A stretch of DNA of 56,008 bases from Deltaproteobacteria bacterium Ga0077550 (GTDB lineage: Bacteria > Myxococcota_A > Polyangia > Nannocystales > Nannocystaceae): positions 1 through 56,008 of the forward strand of contig LNFB01000215.1 of the NCBI GenBank assembly GCA_001464385.1, in the 5' to 3' direction. A program made the position numbers and the translations under genes. Positions 28,438-42,838 of this stretch are shown one piece after another. The notes below the pieces were generated by a model. It was not told where the DNA came from and made no database searches. It worked only from the letters and a program-made list of their open reading frames with translations. Each line of letters begins with the position of its first letter. The first letter of the stretch is position 1.

Positions 28438-28602
28438 CCCGACATCGCCGAGGCCCTGGCAGCACCCCAGGGCGGGGCCGCGCACGGCCGCGTGACCCTG
28501 CCCGCGGCACGCTCCGCGTGAGCCCCCGGTCGGAACGCCGTTCCCTCCTCGCCGCACACGGGCGTTGCCCGGGGCTCCGAGCAAGCTGCTAGGGTCCGGC
28601 CC

Positions 28603-29226
28603 ATGACGGCGACCGGCGACGCGGAGACGTTCCGCGAAGCGATCATCGGCGCGAGCCTCGAGCTCGGGCAGGCCTATGGCGAGGATGGCGTGACGATGCG
28701 CGCCATCGCGAGCAAGCTCGGGACGAGCGCAACGACGCTGTACACGTGCTTCGAGAGCAAGGCGGCGATCATGCGCGAGCTCCGGCTCCGCGGGACGCTG
28801 TCCCTGGGCAAGTCGTTGATCGAGGGGTTCGACGCCCCGAGTCCCCACGAGTGCCTGCTCGAGATCTCCCGGCGATATGTGGCCTTCGCCCGGGACAACC
28901 CGTGGTTGTACACGCTGCTGTTCGTCAACGAGACGCCGACCTCGGAGGTCGTCACCGGCGCGCAGTCCGAGCGGCTCCAGGTGCTCGAGCGCGAGGTGAC
29001 CGCGCGGTTCCTCGATCGGTTCGAGGCGTTCACCGGCCGGCGTCCCCTCGACGCGCGTCGCCTGGTCGTCCGCTGGTGGGCCGCCGCGCACGGCCTCGCG
29101 TCGCTGCTCATCACCCGACGCGTCGCGTCCGAGCACCTCTATCTGCCGGTCGGCGACGTCGAGGACTTCGTCGAGCTCTACGTCCGTGGCCTCGTCGATG
29201 GACTGACCGCGGTCGACCGCCCGTGA
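28603..29226 (+). CDS. TetR/AcrR family regulator
   Basis: A 207-aa transcriptional regulator. The N-terminal helix-turn-helix is typical of TetR: FREAIIGASLELGQAYGEDG then VTMRAIASKLGTSATTLYTC, ending in FESKAAIMREL. The C-terminal ligand/dimer domain (HECLLEISRRYVAFARDNPW, RRLVVRWWAAAHGLASLLIT) resembles the TetR C-terminal 'WHG' type domain. It is divergently transcribed from lipase-like copy 2 and is the natural candidate to control that operon, as most divergent TetR proteins control their neighbour. The effector is unknown. A strong hairpin follows the stop. Confidence 0.92.
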   Translation: MTATGDAETFREAIIGASLELGQAYGEDGVTMRAIASKLGTSATTLYTCFESKAAIMRELRLRGTLSLGKSLIEGFDAPSPHECLLEISRRYVAFARDNPWLYTLLFVNETPTSEVVTGAQSERLQVLEREVTARFLDRFEAFTGRRPLDARRLVVRWWAAAHGLASLLITRRVASEHLYLPVGDVEDFVELYVRGLVDGLTAVDRP

Positions 29227-29230
29227 TCGT

Positions 29231-29255
29231 CGGCGACCGTCGGTGACGGTCGCCG
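29231..29255. terminator. Bidirectional terminator between convergent genes
   Basis: A perfect 11-bp stem CGGCGACCGTC / GACGGTCGCCG with a 3-nt loop, between the TetR stop (29226) and the stop of the next minus-strand gene (29269). There is no T tract on either side. Confidence 0.65.
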
Positions 29256-29268
29256 AGGCGCGGACCGA

Positions 29269-29805
29269 TCAGTGCCAGCAGGAGCTGGTCGCCGCGACCT
29301 GCTCGGCCTGCTCGCGCTCGAGGGCTTCGCGAAGCGCCTTGGCCTTCGCCTTCTTGCGCTTGGCGCAGCCGCCCTTGTCGCCGTCGGTGCGCGCGAGCTC
29401 TTGCGCGGCCCAGTGGCGGATCTTGCTCTTGGCACCGAGCTCGGTCGCGAGGTAGCGCAGCGCGGCCTGGCGATCGTCGTGGCTGCGGCCCGGATCGAGG
29501 GCGACGTCGAGGAAGCGCGTCGAGATCTCGTGGCGACGCGCGGCGAGATCCAGCTTCGCCTCGACGCGCAGCGCCCGGCTCTGCAGTCGGTTGGCCTGGT
29601 TGCCGCGCGACTCGGCGTGCAGCCACGTGGCCACCGGGAGGCTCATCGCGAACAGCGAGGCGGCGAGCCACCACGTCGACACGCGGCGGCGCGGCATGAT
29701 GGGCTCGGGACCGACGCGGGTGGCCTTGGGCCGGTCGCCGCGGAGCTCCGCGAGCTCGAGCTCGAGTTGGGCGATGCGTGTGTCGACGTCTTGGTTCGAA
29801 TCCAT
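29269..29805 (-). CDS. Hypothetical single-pass membrane protein with coiled coil
   Basis: A 178-aa protein. Residues 5-25 form a short heptad-like coiled coil (DTRIAQLELELAELRGD). A basic/Arg stretch and one transmembrane helix (TWWLAASLFAMSLPVATWL) follow near residues 45-65. The rest is helical and highly charged, with KKAKAKALREALEREQAEQ near the end and a C-terminal SSCWH. The start is the ATG at 29805 (MDSNQDVDTRI); the open frame extends upstream but overlaps the gap to the GST gene. No family recognised. A cytoplasmic N-terminus and an exposed C-terminal region are plausible. Confidence 0.7.
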   Translation of the reverse strand: MDSNQDVDTRIAQLELELAELRGDRPKATRVGPEPIMPRRRVSTWWLAASLFAMSLPVATWLHAESRGNQANRLQSRALRVEAKLDLAARRHEISTRFLDVALDPGRSHDDRQAALRYLATELGAKSKIRHWAAQELARTDGDKGGCAKRKKAKAKALREALEREQAEQVAATSSCWH

Positions 29806-29858
29806 GCGGTGCGAAACTCCTGACAGCGTGGCGACTCTAGCAGTCGCTCGTCCATGGG

Positions 29859-30488
29859 TCACGCGACGGGACGCGTGTTCGCGAAACTCGGACGGGCCTC
29901 GTGCAGCGCGAGGAACGCGACGAGGCTCGGATGCCGGTCGATCGGGTAGGCCTGGCGGAAGCGCATCCAGTCCAGCGCCGTGAACAGCGCGATCTCGACC
30001 AGACCGAGGTCGTTCGGCCCACCCGCGAAGGCGCGCTCACCGTCCGCGATGCGGACACGTCCGCCGACGACGCGGTCCGCCAGCCAACCGAGGGCCGCAG
30101 CGGCGCGCTCCTGCTGCTTGCGGAGGTAGCTCGACGCCTCGGCCGTGATGCCGTCGCGGGTGAGGTACAGGACGTTGATGAGGGCGTCTGCGGCGCCATC
30201 GGCCACGGCGATCGCGTTGCGCGGTCCGGGGTCGAGCGGATCGAACGGCAGCAACGGACCAGGTCCGCGACGGGCCAGCAGCACCTCGGTGATCGCATGC
30301 GAGTCGAACAGGGTCTGTCCGTCCAACGTCGCGACCGGGACCTTCCATATCGGGGAGAGCGTCCGCAGCTCGGCCTGGGCCCCGGCGTCGTTGACGTCGT
30401 GGAGGGTGACCGCGACGCCGAGCTCGGCGGCGACGATGCGCACGCGGCGGACGAACGGGGAGGTGAGGGTGCCGTACAGCGAGAGCAT
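29859..30488 (-). CDS. Glutathione S-transferase family protein
   Basis: A 209-aa GST with both domains. The thioredoxin-like N-terminal domain is MLSLYGTLTSPFVRRVRIVA, with the cis-Pro in SPIWKVPVATLDGQ and the glutathione-contact pair DSHAITEVLL. The all-helical C-terminal domain includes DLGLVEIALFTALDWM and ends with AFLALHEARPSFANTRPV. A Ser in TSPF is the likely activating residue (as in beta/theta-like bacterial GSTs). It conjugates or reduces small electrophiles in the cytoplasm; the substrate is unknown. It precedes the small membrane protein gene on the same strand by 53 bases. Confidence 0.9.
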   Translation of the reverse strand: MLSLYGTLTSPFVRRVRIVAAELGVAVTLHDVNDAGAQAELRTLSPIWKVPVATLDGQTLFDSHAITEVLLARRGPGPLLPFDPLDPGPRNAIAVADGAADALINVLYLTRDGITAEASSYLRKQQERAAAALGWLADRVVGGRVRIADGERAFAGGPNDLGLVEIALFTALDWMRFRQAYPIDRHPSLVAFLALHEARPSFANTRPVA

Positions 30489-30536
30489 GCGTCGGTCGAG
30501 CGTACCCGAGCTCCGACCTGCGGGGCGCTCGGGGTG

Positions 30537-33331
<2,795 letters not shown>

Positions 33332-33332
<1 letters not shown>

Positions 33333-34564
33333 CACCCCGGGCACGCGGGCACGACGCCCACGACCATGTCGCGCACCCACGTCGCGCCGTCCGGCGTCCA
33401 GTCCAGCGTCGAGGGCGACCAGGTGACCCCATCGGCGCTCCAGAACAGCGCGGACCCACGCTCCTGCGCCGCCGCGTACACGCCCTCGCCCGACGCCGCG
33501 ACCCGCAGCGTCACGCCGAGATCCGCGACCTCGGTCCACGCGGCGCCATCGTCGGAGCGCCAGATCCGGCTCCCCGAGGCCGCCCAGAAGCTCGTGTCGT
33601 CGGCGAACAGATCGGCGATGTCGGCGTCGGTCGGTCGCCCGACCAACTCCCACGTCGCGCCGCGATCGAGCGAGCGACAGACGTCGTGGCTGCCGACCAC
33701 CAGCGTGTCGCCGCGGAGCTCGGCGTCGCCGAAGTGCTGGATGCCGTCGGAGCACGACGGTGTGTAGCCCTGGCCCTCCTGCCAGGTGAGGCCCTCGTCC
33801 TCGCTCACTGCGACGAAGTTGCCGACCGCGTGACCGTTGCCGCTCTGGCTCTCGAGCGACGCGAAGAGCAGCCCGGCGTCGGGGAAGCCGCGGAGCTGGC
33901 GGAGCTGATCCGATCCGGGCGGCAGCTCGATCGCGGTCGGCGTCCAGGTCTGACCGTCCGCCGAGCCCCAGCGCGTCGACGCGAACGCGACGAACTGCGT
34001 GCCTGTGTGCGCGACGCCGACGGTCCACGAGTCGTACGCCGTCGCGACGCCGTCGACGAGGAACGACTCGGGGCCGAGGTCCTCCCACGTGCGCCCGTCC
34101 GCCGAGCGCAGCAGATGTCCGGGTGCGCCCCAGCCGAACCCGGCGACGAAGGACCCGTTGCCGTGGGCGAGGCCGGCGAAGGCGGTCCACGGCGAGTGAT
34201 CGTCGATCTCGTCGGAGAACGCGACGTGGGTGAACGACTGCCCGCCGTCGCACGAACTCGCGAGCCACCCGCCGTCGCCGACCGCGACCACGACCGGCAC
34301 GCCGACCGGCGGCGCGTCGCCGGTGCTGTCGGCCGGGCCGCTGCTCCCGGGGGGATCCGCCGTGCTCGAGCCGTCGTCGGTGCCCGCGGGCGCCGTTGTG
34401 CCCGGGCCGTCGTCGGTGCCGACCGGATCGCCCGCGGTGCTCGCGTCGCCGGTGCCCCCCGAGCTGGTCGGCCCCTGCGCGGGATCCCCCGCCGCGCTCC
34501 CGCACGCGAAGGCAGCCAGGATGGGGAGCAGCGGGGCGCAGCGCGGGGACGCGGGGCAGGGCAT
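33332..34564 (-). CDS. Lipoprotein with BNR/sialidase-like repeats
   Basis: A 410-aa predicted lipoprotein: MPCPASPRCAPLLPILAAFA then the lipobox Cys at residue 21, followed by a 65-residue Gly/Ser/Thr/Asp linker. The rest is a propeller of repeated S-x-D-x-G-x-T-W blades, the BNR or photosystem-assembly-like signature: RSADGRTWEDLG, GSADGQTWTPT, SEDEGLTWQEG, SLDRGATWELVG, RSDDGAAWTEV and WSADGVTWSPS. No sialidase catalytic Arg triad or Tyr/Glu is evident, so it is more likely a binding or scaffold propeller than an enzyme. Its stop overlaps the start of the TPR kinase by one base (TGATG), suggesting that the surface propeller and the kinase are made together. Confidence 0.88.
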
Positions 34565-34625
34565 GGACGACGGATACGCGCCGCGGGCGATCGGGGTGAA
34601 CCGATTCCGCGGCGCGCGAGCGGGT

Positions 34626-35255
34626 TCAGCGGCCGCGCAGGCGGTCCTCGATCACGGCCACCAGCCGCCCGCGAGCCTCGTCGTCGCCCATGCCCAGCTC
34701 GCGCAGCTCACCGTCGGCGATCGCGTCGGCGATGCGCTCGACGGTGAGCAGGAGGATCGCGTTCTTGCCGACGTCGTCGAGGCCGAGCTCGGCCATGCGC
34801 GCCATCTGGATCCGACGGCTCGCGCGATGGGCCCTTCGGATCGCGGGCTCGGTGGCGACCAACGCCCGCAGGCTCGCGCGCAGGCCCGGCCACGCGCGGT
34901 GGTGCTCGAGCACCGCGTCGGCGATGCGCGCGGCCTTCTCGGTCGGCGTGCGGGCGTCGGCGACGATCGCCGCGACCCCGTCCCACTCGCGGGCGATCCA
35001 CGCCTCGTACACCGCCACGAAGATCTCGGCCTTGTCGGCGAAGTGCTTGTAGAAGGTCCCGGGCGCGTAGCCGGCGGCCTTGGCGATGCGGTTGGTGTCG
35101 GTGCCGAAGTAGCCGTCGTGCTCGAACGCGGCCCCGGCCGCGGCGACGAGGCGCGCGCGCGTCTCCTCGGGCGTGCCGCGGACCGCCCGGGGACCCGCGC
35201 TCGCGGTGGCCCGCTTGGCGGGGCCGGCACGGCGGGTCGAGGGCGGGCGCGTCAT
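34626..35255 (-). CDS. TetR/AcrR family regulator
   Basis: A 209-aa TetR regulator. After a basic leader (MTRPPSTRRAGPAKRATASA) comes the helix-turn-helix ETRARLVAAAGAAFEHDGYF then GTDTNRIAKAAGYAPGTFYK, ending HFADKAEIFVAVYEAW. The C-terminal domain (RASLRALVATEPAIRRAHRA) is typical of ligand-binding TetR proteins. I chose the ATG at 35255, five bases downstream of the membrane-protein stop, over earlier in-frame starts because upstream codons fall inside that gene. It is the second gene of a two-gene operon whose promoter carries a perfect palindrome, so autoregulation together with the membrane protein is likely. Confidence 0.92.
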   Translation of the reverse strand: MTRPPSTRRAGPAKRATASAGPRAVRGTPEETRARLVAAAGAAFEHDGYFGTDTNRIAKAAGYAPGTFYKHFADKAEIFVAVYEAWIAREWDGVAAIVADARTPTEKAARIADAVLEHHRAWPGLRASLRALVATEPAIRRAHRASRRIQMARMAELGLDDVGKNAILLLTVERIADAIADGELRELGMGDDEARGRLVAVIEDRLRGR

Positions 35256-35260
35256 CCGGG

Positions 35261-35962
35261 TCAGGCTCGTCGAGGGCGCCGGGTCGGCCAGAACACCAGC
35301 GCCGACAGAGCATACCCCGAGACGAAGAACACGACGCGCGCCAGGCCGAGGAGGTGGGACCACGGCGCGGGCGCGACGTAGGCCAGCACGCCGACGACGG
35401 GGAACGCCAGGCCCGTCGACAGCGCGACCATGCGCGCGAGCCACGAGTCGCGGGGATACGAGAGCGAAAGGCCGATCGCCGCGCCGTAGCCGATCGTGAA
35501 CTTCACCGCGCTCAGCACGTACTGGGCCTCGATCTGCCCCGCGCTCGGGAGCCCGCCGGCCTCGGCGACGTGGAGCATCGACAGGATGTGGAAGTTCTCG
35601 ACCGCGTCGAGGCCCGCCGCGACGAGCACCGCGCCGAGCACGAGCCGCAGGACCAACTCCGAGGTGTGCCCGCGCCGCGCGATCACGTAGGCGACGAAGA
35701 ACGCCGTGTACGCCAGGAGGAACAGGCCGTCGAGGGCGAGCACCGTGCGCAGCGACCCCGCGTGCTCGAGCAGCGCACGCGCGTACTCGCCGGGTGGGTG
35801 GATCGACTCGAAGAACTCCTGCGACGTGCCGAACAGGGCGAACGCGATCATGACCGAGGCCAGCGCGGCGGCGACGAGGCCGAACAGCGCGACGGCGTGG
35901 CCGACCTCCGGCGGCGACACGGCGGGCAGATCGGACGGGCGCGGGGCGACGGCGGCTTGCAT
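35261..35962 (-). CDS. Polytopic inner-membrane protein of unknown function
   Basis: A 233-aa membrane protein with about six transmembrane helices: AVALFGLVAAALASVMIAFA, VLALDGLFLLAYTAFFVAYV, LVLRLVLGAVLVAAGLDAV, VLSAVKFTIGYGAAIGLSL, MVALSTGLAFPVVGVLAYV and LLGLARVVFFVSGYALSALV. The acidic/amide pair DAVENFH is the only polar motif inside a helix region. It resembles small DUF-type membrane proteins often co-regulated by TetR, but I cannot name the family. It starts at the ATG at 35962, on which a palindrome and promoter abut; the TetR gene follows five bases after its stop. Confidence 0.85.
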   Translation of the reverse strand: MQAAVAPRPSDLPAVSPPEVGHAVALFGLVAAALASVMIAFALFGTSQEFFESIHPPGEYARALLEHAGSLRTVLALDGLFLLAYTAFFVAYVIARRGHTSELVLRLVLGAVLVAAGLDAVENFHILSMLHVAEAGGLPSAGQIEAQYVLSAVKFTIGYGAAIGLSLSYPRDSWLARMVALSTGLAFPVVGVLAYVAPAPWSHLLGLARVVFFVSGYALSALVFWPTRRPRRA

Positions 35963-35997
35963 GGTGATATTGTTATCACCAATACGACGCGCGTCAA
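35962..35997 (-). promoter_or_regulatory. Sigma-70-like promoter with 20-bp TetR-type operator, apparently leaderless
   Basis: On the minus strand TTGACG (complement of 35992-35997) and AACAAT (complement of 35969-35974) are separated by exactly 17 bases. A perfect inverted repeat TGGTGATA-4 nt-TATCACCA (35962-35981) covers the -10 and runs to the start codon. Transcription would begin within a base or two of the ATG at 35962, so the mRNA has no room for a Shine-Dalgarno. A repressor on the palindrome would block polymerase directly; the downstream TetR is the obvious candidate. Confidence 0.75.
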
Positions 35998-36035
35998 GAA
36001 CTGCGCGCCGCCGGGCGCGGCACCGCCGGCGCGAC

Positions 36036-37271
<1,236 letters not shown>

Positions 37272-37344
37272 TGCATCTTCCGTGTACGCTGAGATCGGGC
37301 GACCGACAACCCAAAGCCGCGCCCTGCGAGAACACGTTGCGGTT

Positions 37345-37353
37345 TGCTAGACT
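37345..37353 (+). promoter_or_regulatory. Extended -10 promoter of clpS-clpA
   Basis: TGCTAGACT (TG-N- plus a weak three-of-six -10, TAGACT) is 16 bases before the clpS ATG, so transcription would begin about ten bases ahead of it. No matching -35 was identified. Confidence 0.4.
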
Positions 37354-37369
37354 CTGGACCACAAGCGCA

Positions 37370-37700
37370 ATGACCGAGCGACGCGACGAAGATCGACAGA
37401 CCGGCGTGGCCATCCGCGAGCGGGAAGAGAAGAAGGTCAAGCGACCTCGCATGTTCCGCGTCGTGCTGCACAACGACGACTACACGCCGATGGACTTCGT
37501 GGTCCGCCTGCTCGAGACGGTGTTCCACCGCACGGAGGCCGAGGCCACCGCGGTGATGCTGCACGTGCACCACCACGGCCAAGGGGTCGCGGGGGTGTAC
37601 ACCCACGAGATCGCCGAGACCAAGGTCGCGCAGGTCCACTTGCTCGCCCGCAAGAACGACCATCCCCTCATGGCATCGATGGAACCGGAAGACGAAGAAG

Positions 37701-37711
<11 letters not shown>
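37370..37711 (+). CDS. clpS: ATP-dependent Clp protease adaptor ClpS
   Basis: A 113-aa adaptor that binds N-degron substrates and hands them to ClpA. The family core is complete: MFRVVLHNDDYTPMDFVVRL (the NDDYTPM loop reads the N-terminal residue), VFHRTEAEATAVMLHVHHHG, and GVYTHEIAETKVAQVHLLAR. The first 28 residues are a charged, flexible tail, which in other ClpS proteins inserts into ClpA, and the C-terminus is acidic. The start at ATG 37370 is chosen over the longer frame because upstream codons have no homology and overlap the divergent gene. Its last 11 bases overlap the clpA start, so the two proteins are made from one mRNA with coupled translation. Confidence 0.97.
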
Positions 37712-40115
<2,404 letters not shown>

Positions 40116-40120
40116 CCGGT

Positions 40121-40151
40121 GAGTCCCGGACGAGCGCGTCGTCCGGGACTC
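40121..40151. terminator. Bidirectional terminator between clpA and oleD
   Basis: A perfect 13-bp stem GAGTCCCGGACGA / TCGTCCGGGACTC with a 5-nt loop, six bases past the clpA stop and ten bases past the oleD stop on the other strand. It would serve both convergent units. No U tract. Confidence 0.8.
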
Positions 40152-40161
40152 GCGACCGACG

Positions 40162-41160
40162 TCAGCCGGCGAGCGAGCGCGCGAGGCGGCGGAGCCCCTC
40201 GTCGACGCTGACGGCCGGGGCGTAGCCGAGATCGCGGCGGGCCGCGCCGAGGTCGAACCAGTGGGCCGTGGAGAGCTGCTCGGCCAGCCACCGGGTCATG
40301 ATCGGCTCGGCGTCGGATCCGCTGGCCCAGTAGACGAGCTCGAGCACCGCGCCCACGGTGCTCGCGGCGGCCCGCGAGATCCGACGCGACGCCGGTGGCA
40401 GGCCTGCGGCCGCGAGCAGGCGGTTGATCATGTCGTCTTGGAGGATCGGCTCGTCGTTGGCGATGAAGTAAGCCCGGCCCGCACAGGCCGCGCCAGGGCG
40501 CACGCGCTCCGCCGCGAGCAGGTGGGCATCGACGGCGTTGTCGATGTACGTGGTGTCGATCAGCTTCGGCGTGCGACCCACGAGGCGCAGGCGCCCGGCC
40601 TTCGCCCGCGCCACCAGACGCGGGAGCAGGTTGGTGTCGCCGGGGCCCCACACCAGGTGCGGGCGCAGGGCGACGGTGCCGAGCGTCGGGCTGTCGGCGG
40701 CGAGGACCCGGCGCTCGGCCTCGGCCTTGGTCGCAGCGTAGTGGGCCCCGAAGTGTGCGGGGTAGGGGAGCCCCTCGTCGACGCCCTCGAGATCCCCGCC
40801 GCCGTGCACGACCGAGGGCGTGCTGGTGTACACGAGCTTCGGGATGCCGTGATCACGACAGGCGTCGATGACCGCCTGCGTGCCCTCGATGTTGGTGCGC
40901 ACGAAGCCGTCGCGCCGCATGCTCGTGCCGACCTTCGCGGCGACGTGGAACACCACCTCGCAACCATCGAGCGCGCGGCGGACGAGCGCACGATCGTCGA
41001 TCGATCCGGCGAACGTCTCGGCTCCCCACGCGCGCAGCTCGGGGTAGTCGCCCCGCGCCAGCGATCGGACCTGCAGGCCGCGGTCGAGCAGCCGGCGGAC
41101 GAGGGCGCGTCCGAGGAAACCACCGCCGCCGGTGACCATCACGGGTCCGACGAGCGCCAT
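40162..41160 (-). CDS. oleD: OleD-like 2-alkyl-3-oxoalkanoate reductase
   Basis: A 332-aa short-chain/extended dehydrogenase of the NAD(P)-dependent epimerase/3-beta-HSD type. The Rossmann motif is VMVTGGGGFLGRALVRRLL, the catalytic Tyr and Lys are in HYAATKAEAERR, and the substrate-loop signature RPHLVWGPGDTNLLPRLV follows. In olefin biosynthesis OleD reduces the 2-alkyl-3-ketoacid made by OleA to the beta-hydroxy acid using NADPH. The assignment as oleD rests on its place at the end of a complete oleA-B-C-D run as well as sequence type. Only three bases separate it from the oleC stop, and a strong hairpin follows. Confidence 0.92.
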   Translation of the reverse strand: MALVGPVMVTGGGGFLGRALVRRLLDRGLQVRSLARGDYPELRAWGAETFAGSIDDRALVRRALDGCEVVFHVAAKVGTSMRRDGFVRTNIEGTQAVIDACRDHGIPKLVYTSTPSVVHGGGDLEGVDEGLPYPAHFGAHYAATKAEAERRVLAADSPTLGTVALRPHLVWGPGDTNLLPRLVARAKAGRLRLVGRTPKLIDTTYIDNAVDAHLLAAERVRPGAACAGRAYFIANDEPILQDDMINRLLAAAGLPPASRRISRAAASTVGAVLELVYWASGSDAEPIMTRWLAEQLSTAHWFDLGAARRDLGYAPAVSVDEGLRRLARSLAG

Positions 41161-41163
41161 GGA

Positions 41164-42822
41164 TCAGAGCCTCCCCTGCGCCCACTGACCGAGGGCGGTG
41201 CGGTCGATCTTGGCGTTGTGGCGGATGTCGACGGGGAAGCCCGGGTGCACGAGGAACGTGTCGATGCTCCGCGTGTGGCCGTGCTGCGTCGCGATCGTAC
41301 GCAGCGCCGCGAGGATCTCGGGGTGGGCCGCCGCGGGGGTCCCGGGCTCGAGCTCGACGCAGACGACCGGCCGTTGCTGCGAAGCTCCTGCGGGCACGCC
41401 CGTCAACGCGGTGCGCTTGACCGCGGGGTGGACGTTGAACACGGCCTCGCACGGCTCGCTGTACAGCTCGCCCTGCGCCGTGATCACGCGGTGCGACTTG
41501 CGACCGCAGAACCAGATGCGGCCGCGGTCGTCGAGGTAGCCGACGTCGCCCATGCGGTGCCAGAACCCGCCGGCGGGGTCCTGCATCTTCGCCAGCGCCG
41601 TGCTGCGCGCGCGGTTGAAGTACGCCCGCGTGACGACCGGGCCCTTGACGCAGATCTCACCGATCTCGCCCGCAGGCAGCAGGAGGTCGGTCGAGAACGT
41701 CGGGAGCGGGCCGTCGTCGATCCGGATGATGCACACCTCGGTCTGGCGCACCGGGTGCCCGACGCACGTGCCCGCGCCCGCGTCGGTGCGCAGGGCGGTC
41801 TCGTGCAACACGACGCGGCTGGAGATCGTCGCCACGGGCAGTGACTCGGTCGCGCCGTAGGGCGTGACCACCTGCGCGTCGTCGTCGAGCATCGCGGCCA
41901 TCCTGCGCATGACCGTCGATGGCACCGCGGCGCCGGCCGAGATCACGCGCGCGAGCCCGGGCAGCTTGGTGCCGTGCGCTTCGCCGTAGCGACCCACCGT
42001 GTCGAGCAGGGCAGGGGATCCGAACATCGTGGTGACGCCGAACGTGCGCACCGCCTCCTCGATCATGGTCGGGTCGACCGCCGCGGGGCGCGTGAAATCC
42101 ATGTCGGGGATCACGGTGGTCATGCCCATCGCGGGGTCGAACAACGCGAACATCGGGAACGTCGGGAGGTCCACCTCGCCCGGCCGGATGTCGTACATCT
42201 CGCGGATCGCCTCGACCTGGGTCACGAAGTTGCCGTGGGTGTACTCGACGCCCTTGGGCACGCCGGTGCTGCCCGAGGTGAACAGGATCGCGGCGAGCTC
42301 GTCGGCCGTCGTCGTCGCCATGGACCAGCGCGGGTCCTCGCCCGCGAGTCGCTTGACGTCCTCGAGGGTGTGGCCGCGCCACAACCACCGGCGACCGATC
42401 GTGACGAGGGTCTCGATCGTCCCGCGACCCCAGCCGAACAGCAGGCGAGCGACGTGCGCCTTGCTGATGCCGATGAAGGCCTGCGGCTGGGCCTCGGCGA
42501 GGCAGACGCCCAGGTTCGGGATGCCCATGCCCGGATCGACCACGACCGGCACGACGCCCGCCTTGAACATGCCGAAGGTCAGGGCGAAGAACTCGAGCGA
42601 CGGCGGCACCATGAGCACCGTCCGCACGCCGCGGCCGATGCCGACCTTCTCGAGCCCGCGGGCGATCCTGCTGCTGGCGTCGTCGAGCTGGCGGTACGTC
42701 CAGCTCTCGTACGTGCGCCGACCGTCGGCGGCGCGGCCGGTCGGATAGTGGATCGCCGGCACGTCCGGCTGCTGCTGGGCCATGCGCGGCAGCACGGCGG
42801 CGATGTTGATGATGTCGTCCAT
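41164..42822 (-). CDS. oleC: OleC-like olefin beta-lactone synthetase
   Basis: A 552-aa adenylating enzyme of the ANL superfamily. The ATP-binding motif is ILFTSGSTGVPKGVEYTHGN, the A5 region is TPYGATESLPVAT, and the hinge/A8 region is GDVGYLDDRGRIWFCGRKSH. The C-terminal catalytic Lys is probably that of IRHNAKIDRTAL. OleC converts the 2-alkyl-3-hydroxyacid to a cis beta-lactone with ATP, rather than forming a CoA thioester. In some organisms (such as Micrococcus) OleB and OleC are fused; here they are separate genes, as in Xanthomonas and Stenotrophomonas. The start MDDIINIAAVLPRMAQ is 16 bases after the oleB stop. Confidence 0.93.
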   Translation of the reverse strand: MDDIINIAAVLPRMAQQQPDVPAIHYPTGRAADGRRTYESWTYRQLDDASSRIARGLEKVGIGRGVRTVLMVPPSLEFFALTFGMFKAGVVPVVVDPGMGIPNLGVCLAEAQPQAFIGISKAHVARLLFGWGRGTIETLVTIGRRWLWRGHTLEDVKRLAGEDPRWSMATTTADELAAILFTSGSTGVPKGVEYTHGNFVTQVEAIREMYDIRPGEVDLPTFPMFALFDPAMGMTTVIPDMDFTRPAAVDPTMIEEAVRTFGVTTMFGSPALLDTVGRYGEAHGTKLPGLARVISAGAAVPSTVMRRMAAMLDDDAQVVTPYGATESLPVATISSRVVLHETALRTDAGAGTCVGHPVRQTEVCIIRIDDGPLPTFSTDLLLPAGEIGEICVKGPVVTRAYFNRARSTALAKMQDPAGGFWHRMGDVGYLDDRGRIWFCGRKSHRVITAQGELYSEPCEAVFNVHPAVKRTALTGVPAGASQQRPVVCVELEPGTPAAAHPEILAALRTIATQHGHTRSIDTFLVHPGFPVDIRHNAKIDRTALGQWAQGRL

Positions 42823-42838
42823 CGGCGCTCGGTCGGGT

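Noticed and set aside
20324..28495. Very long plus-strand open frames (1,262 and 1,170 aa) opposite the lipase genes
   Set aside because: They are Val/Arg/Asp/His/Glu-rich mirror frames produced by the high third-position GC of the real minus-strand genes; they show no signal, domain or ribosome site.
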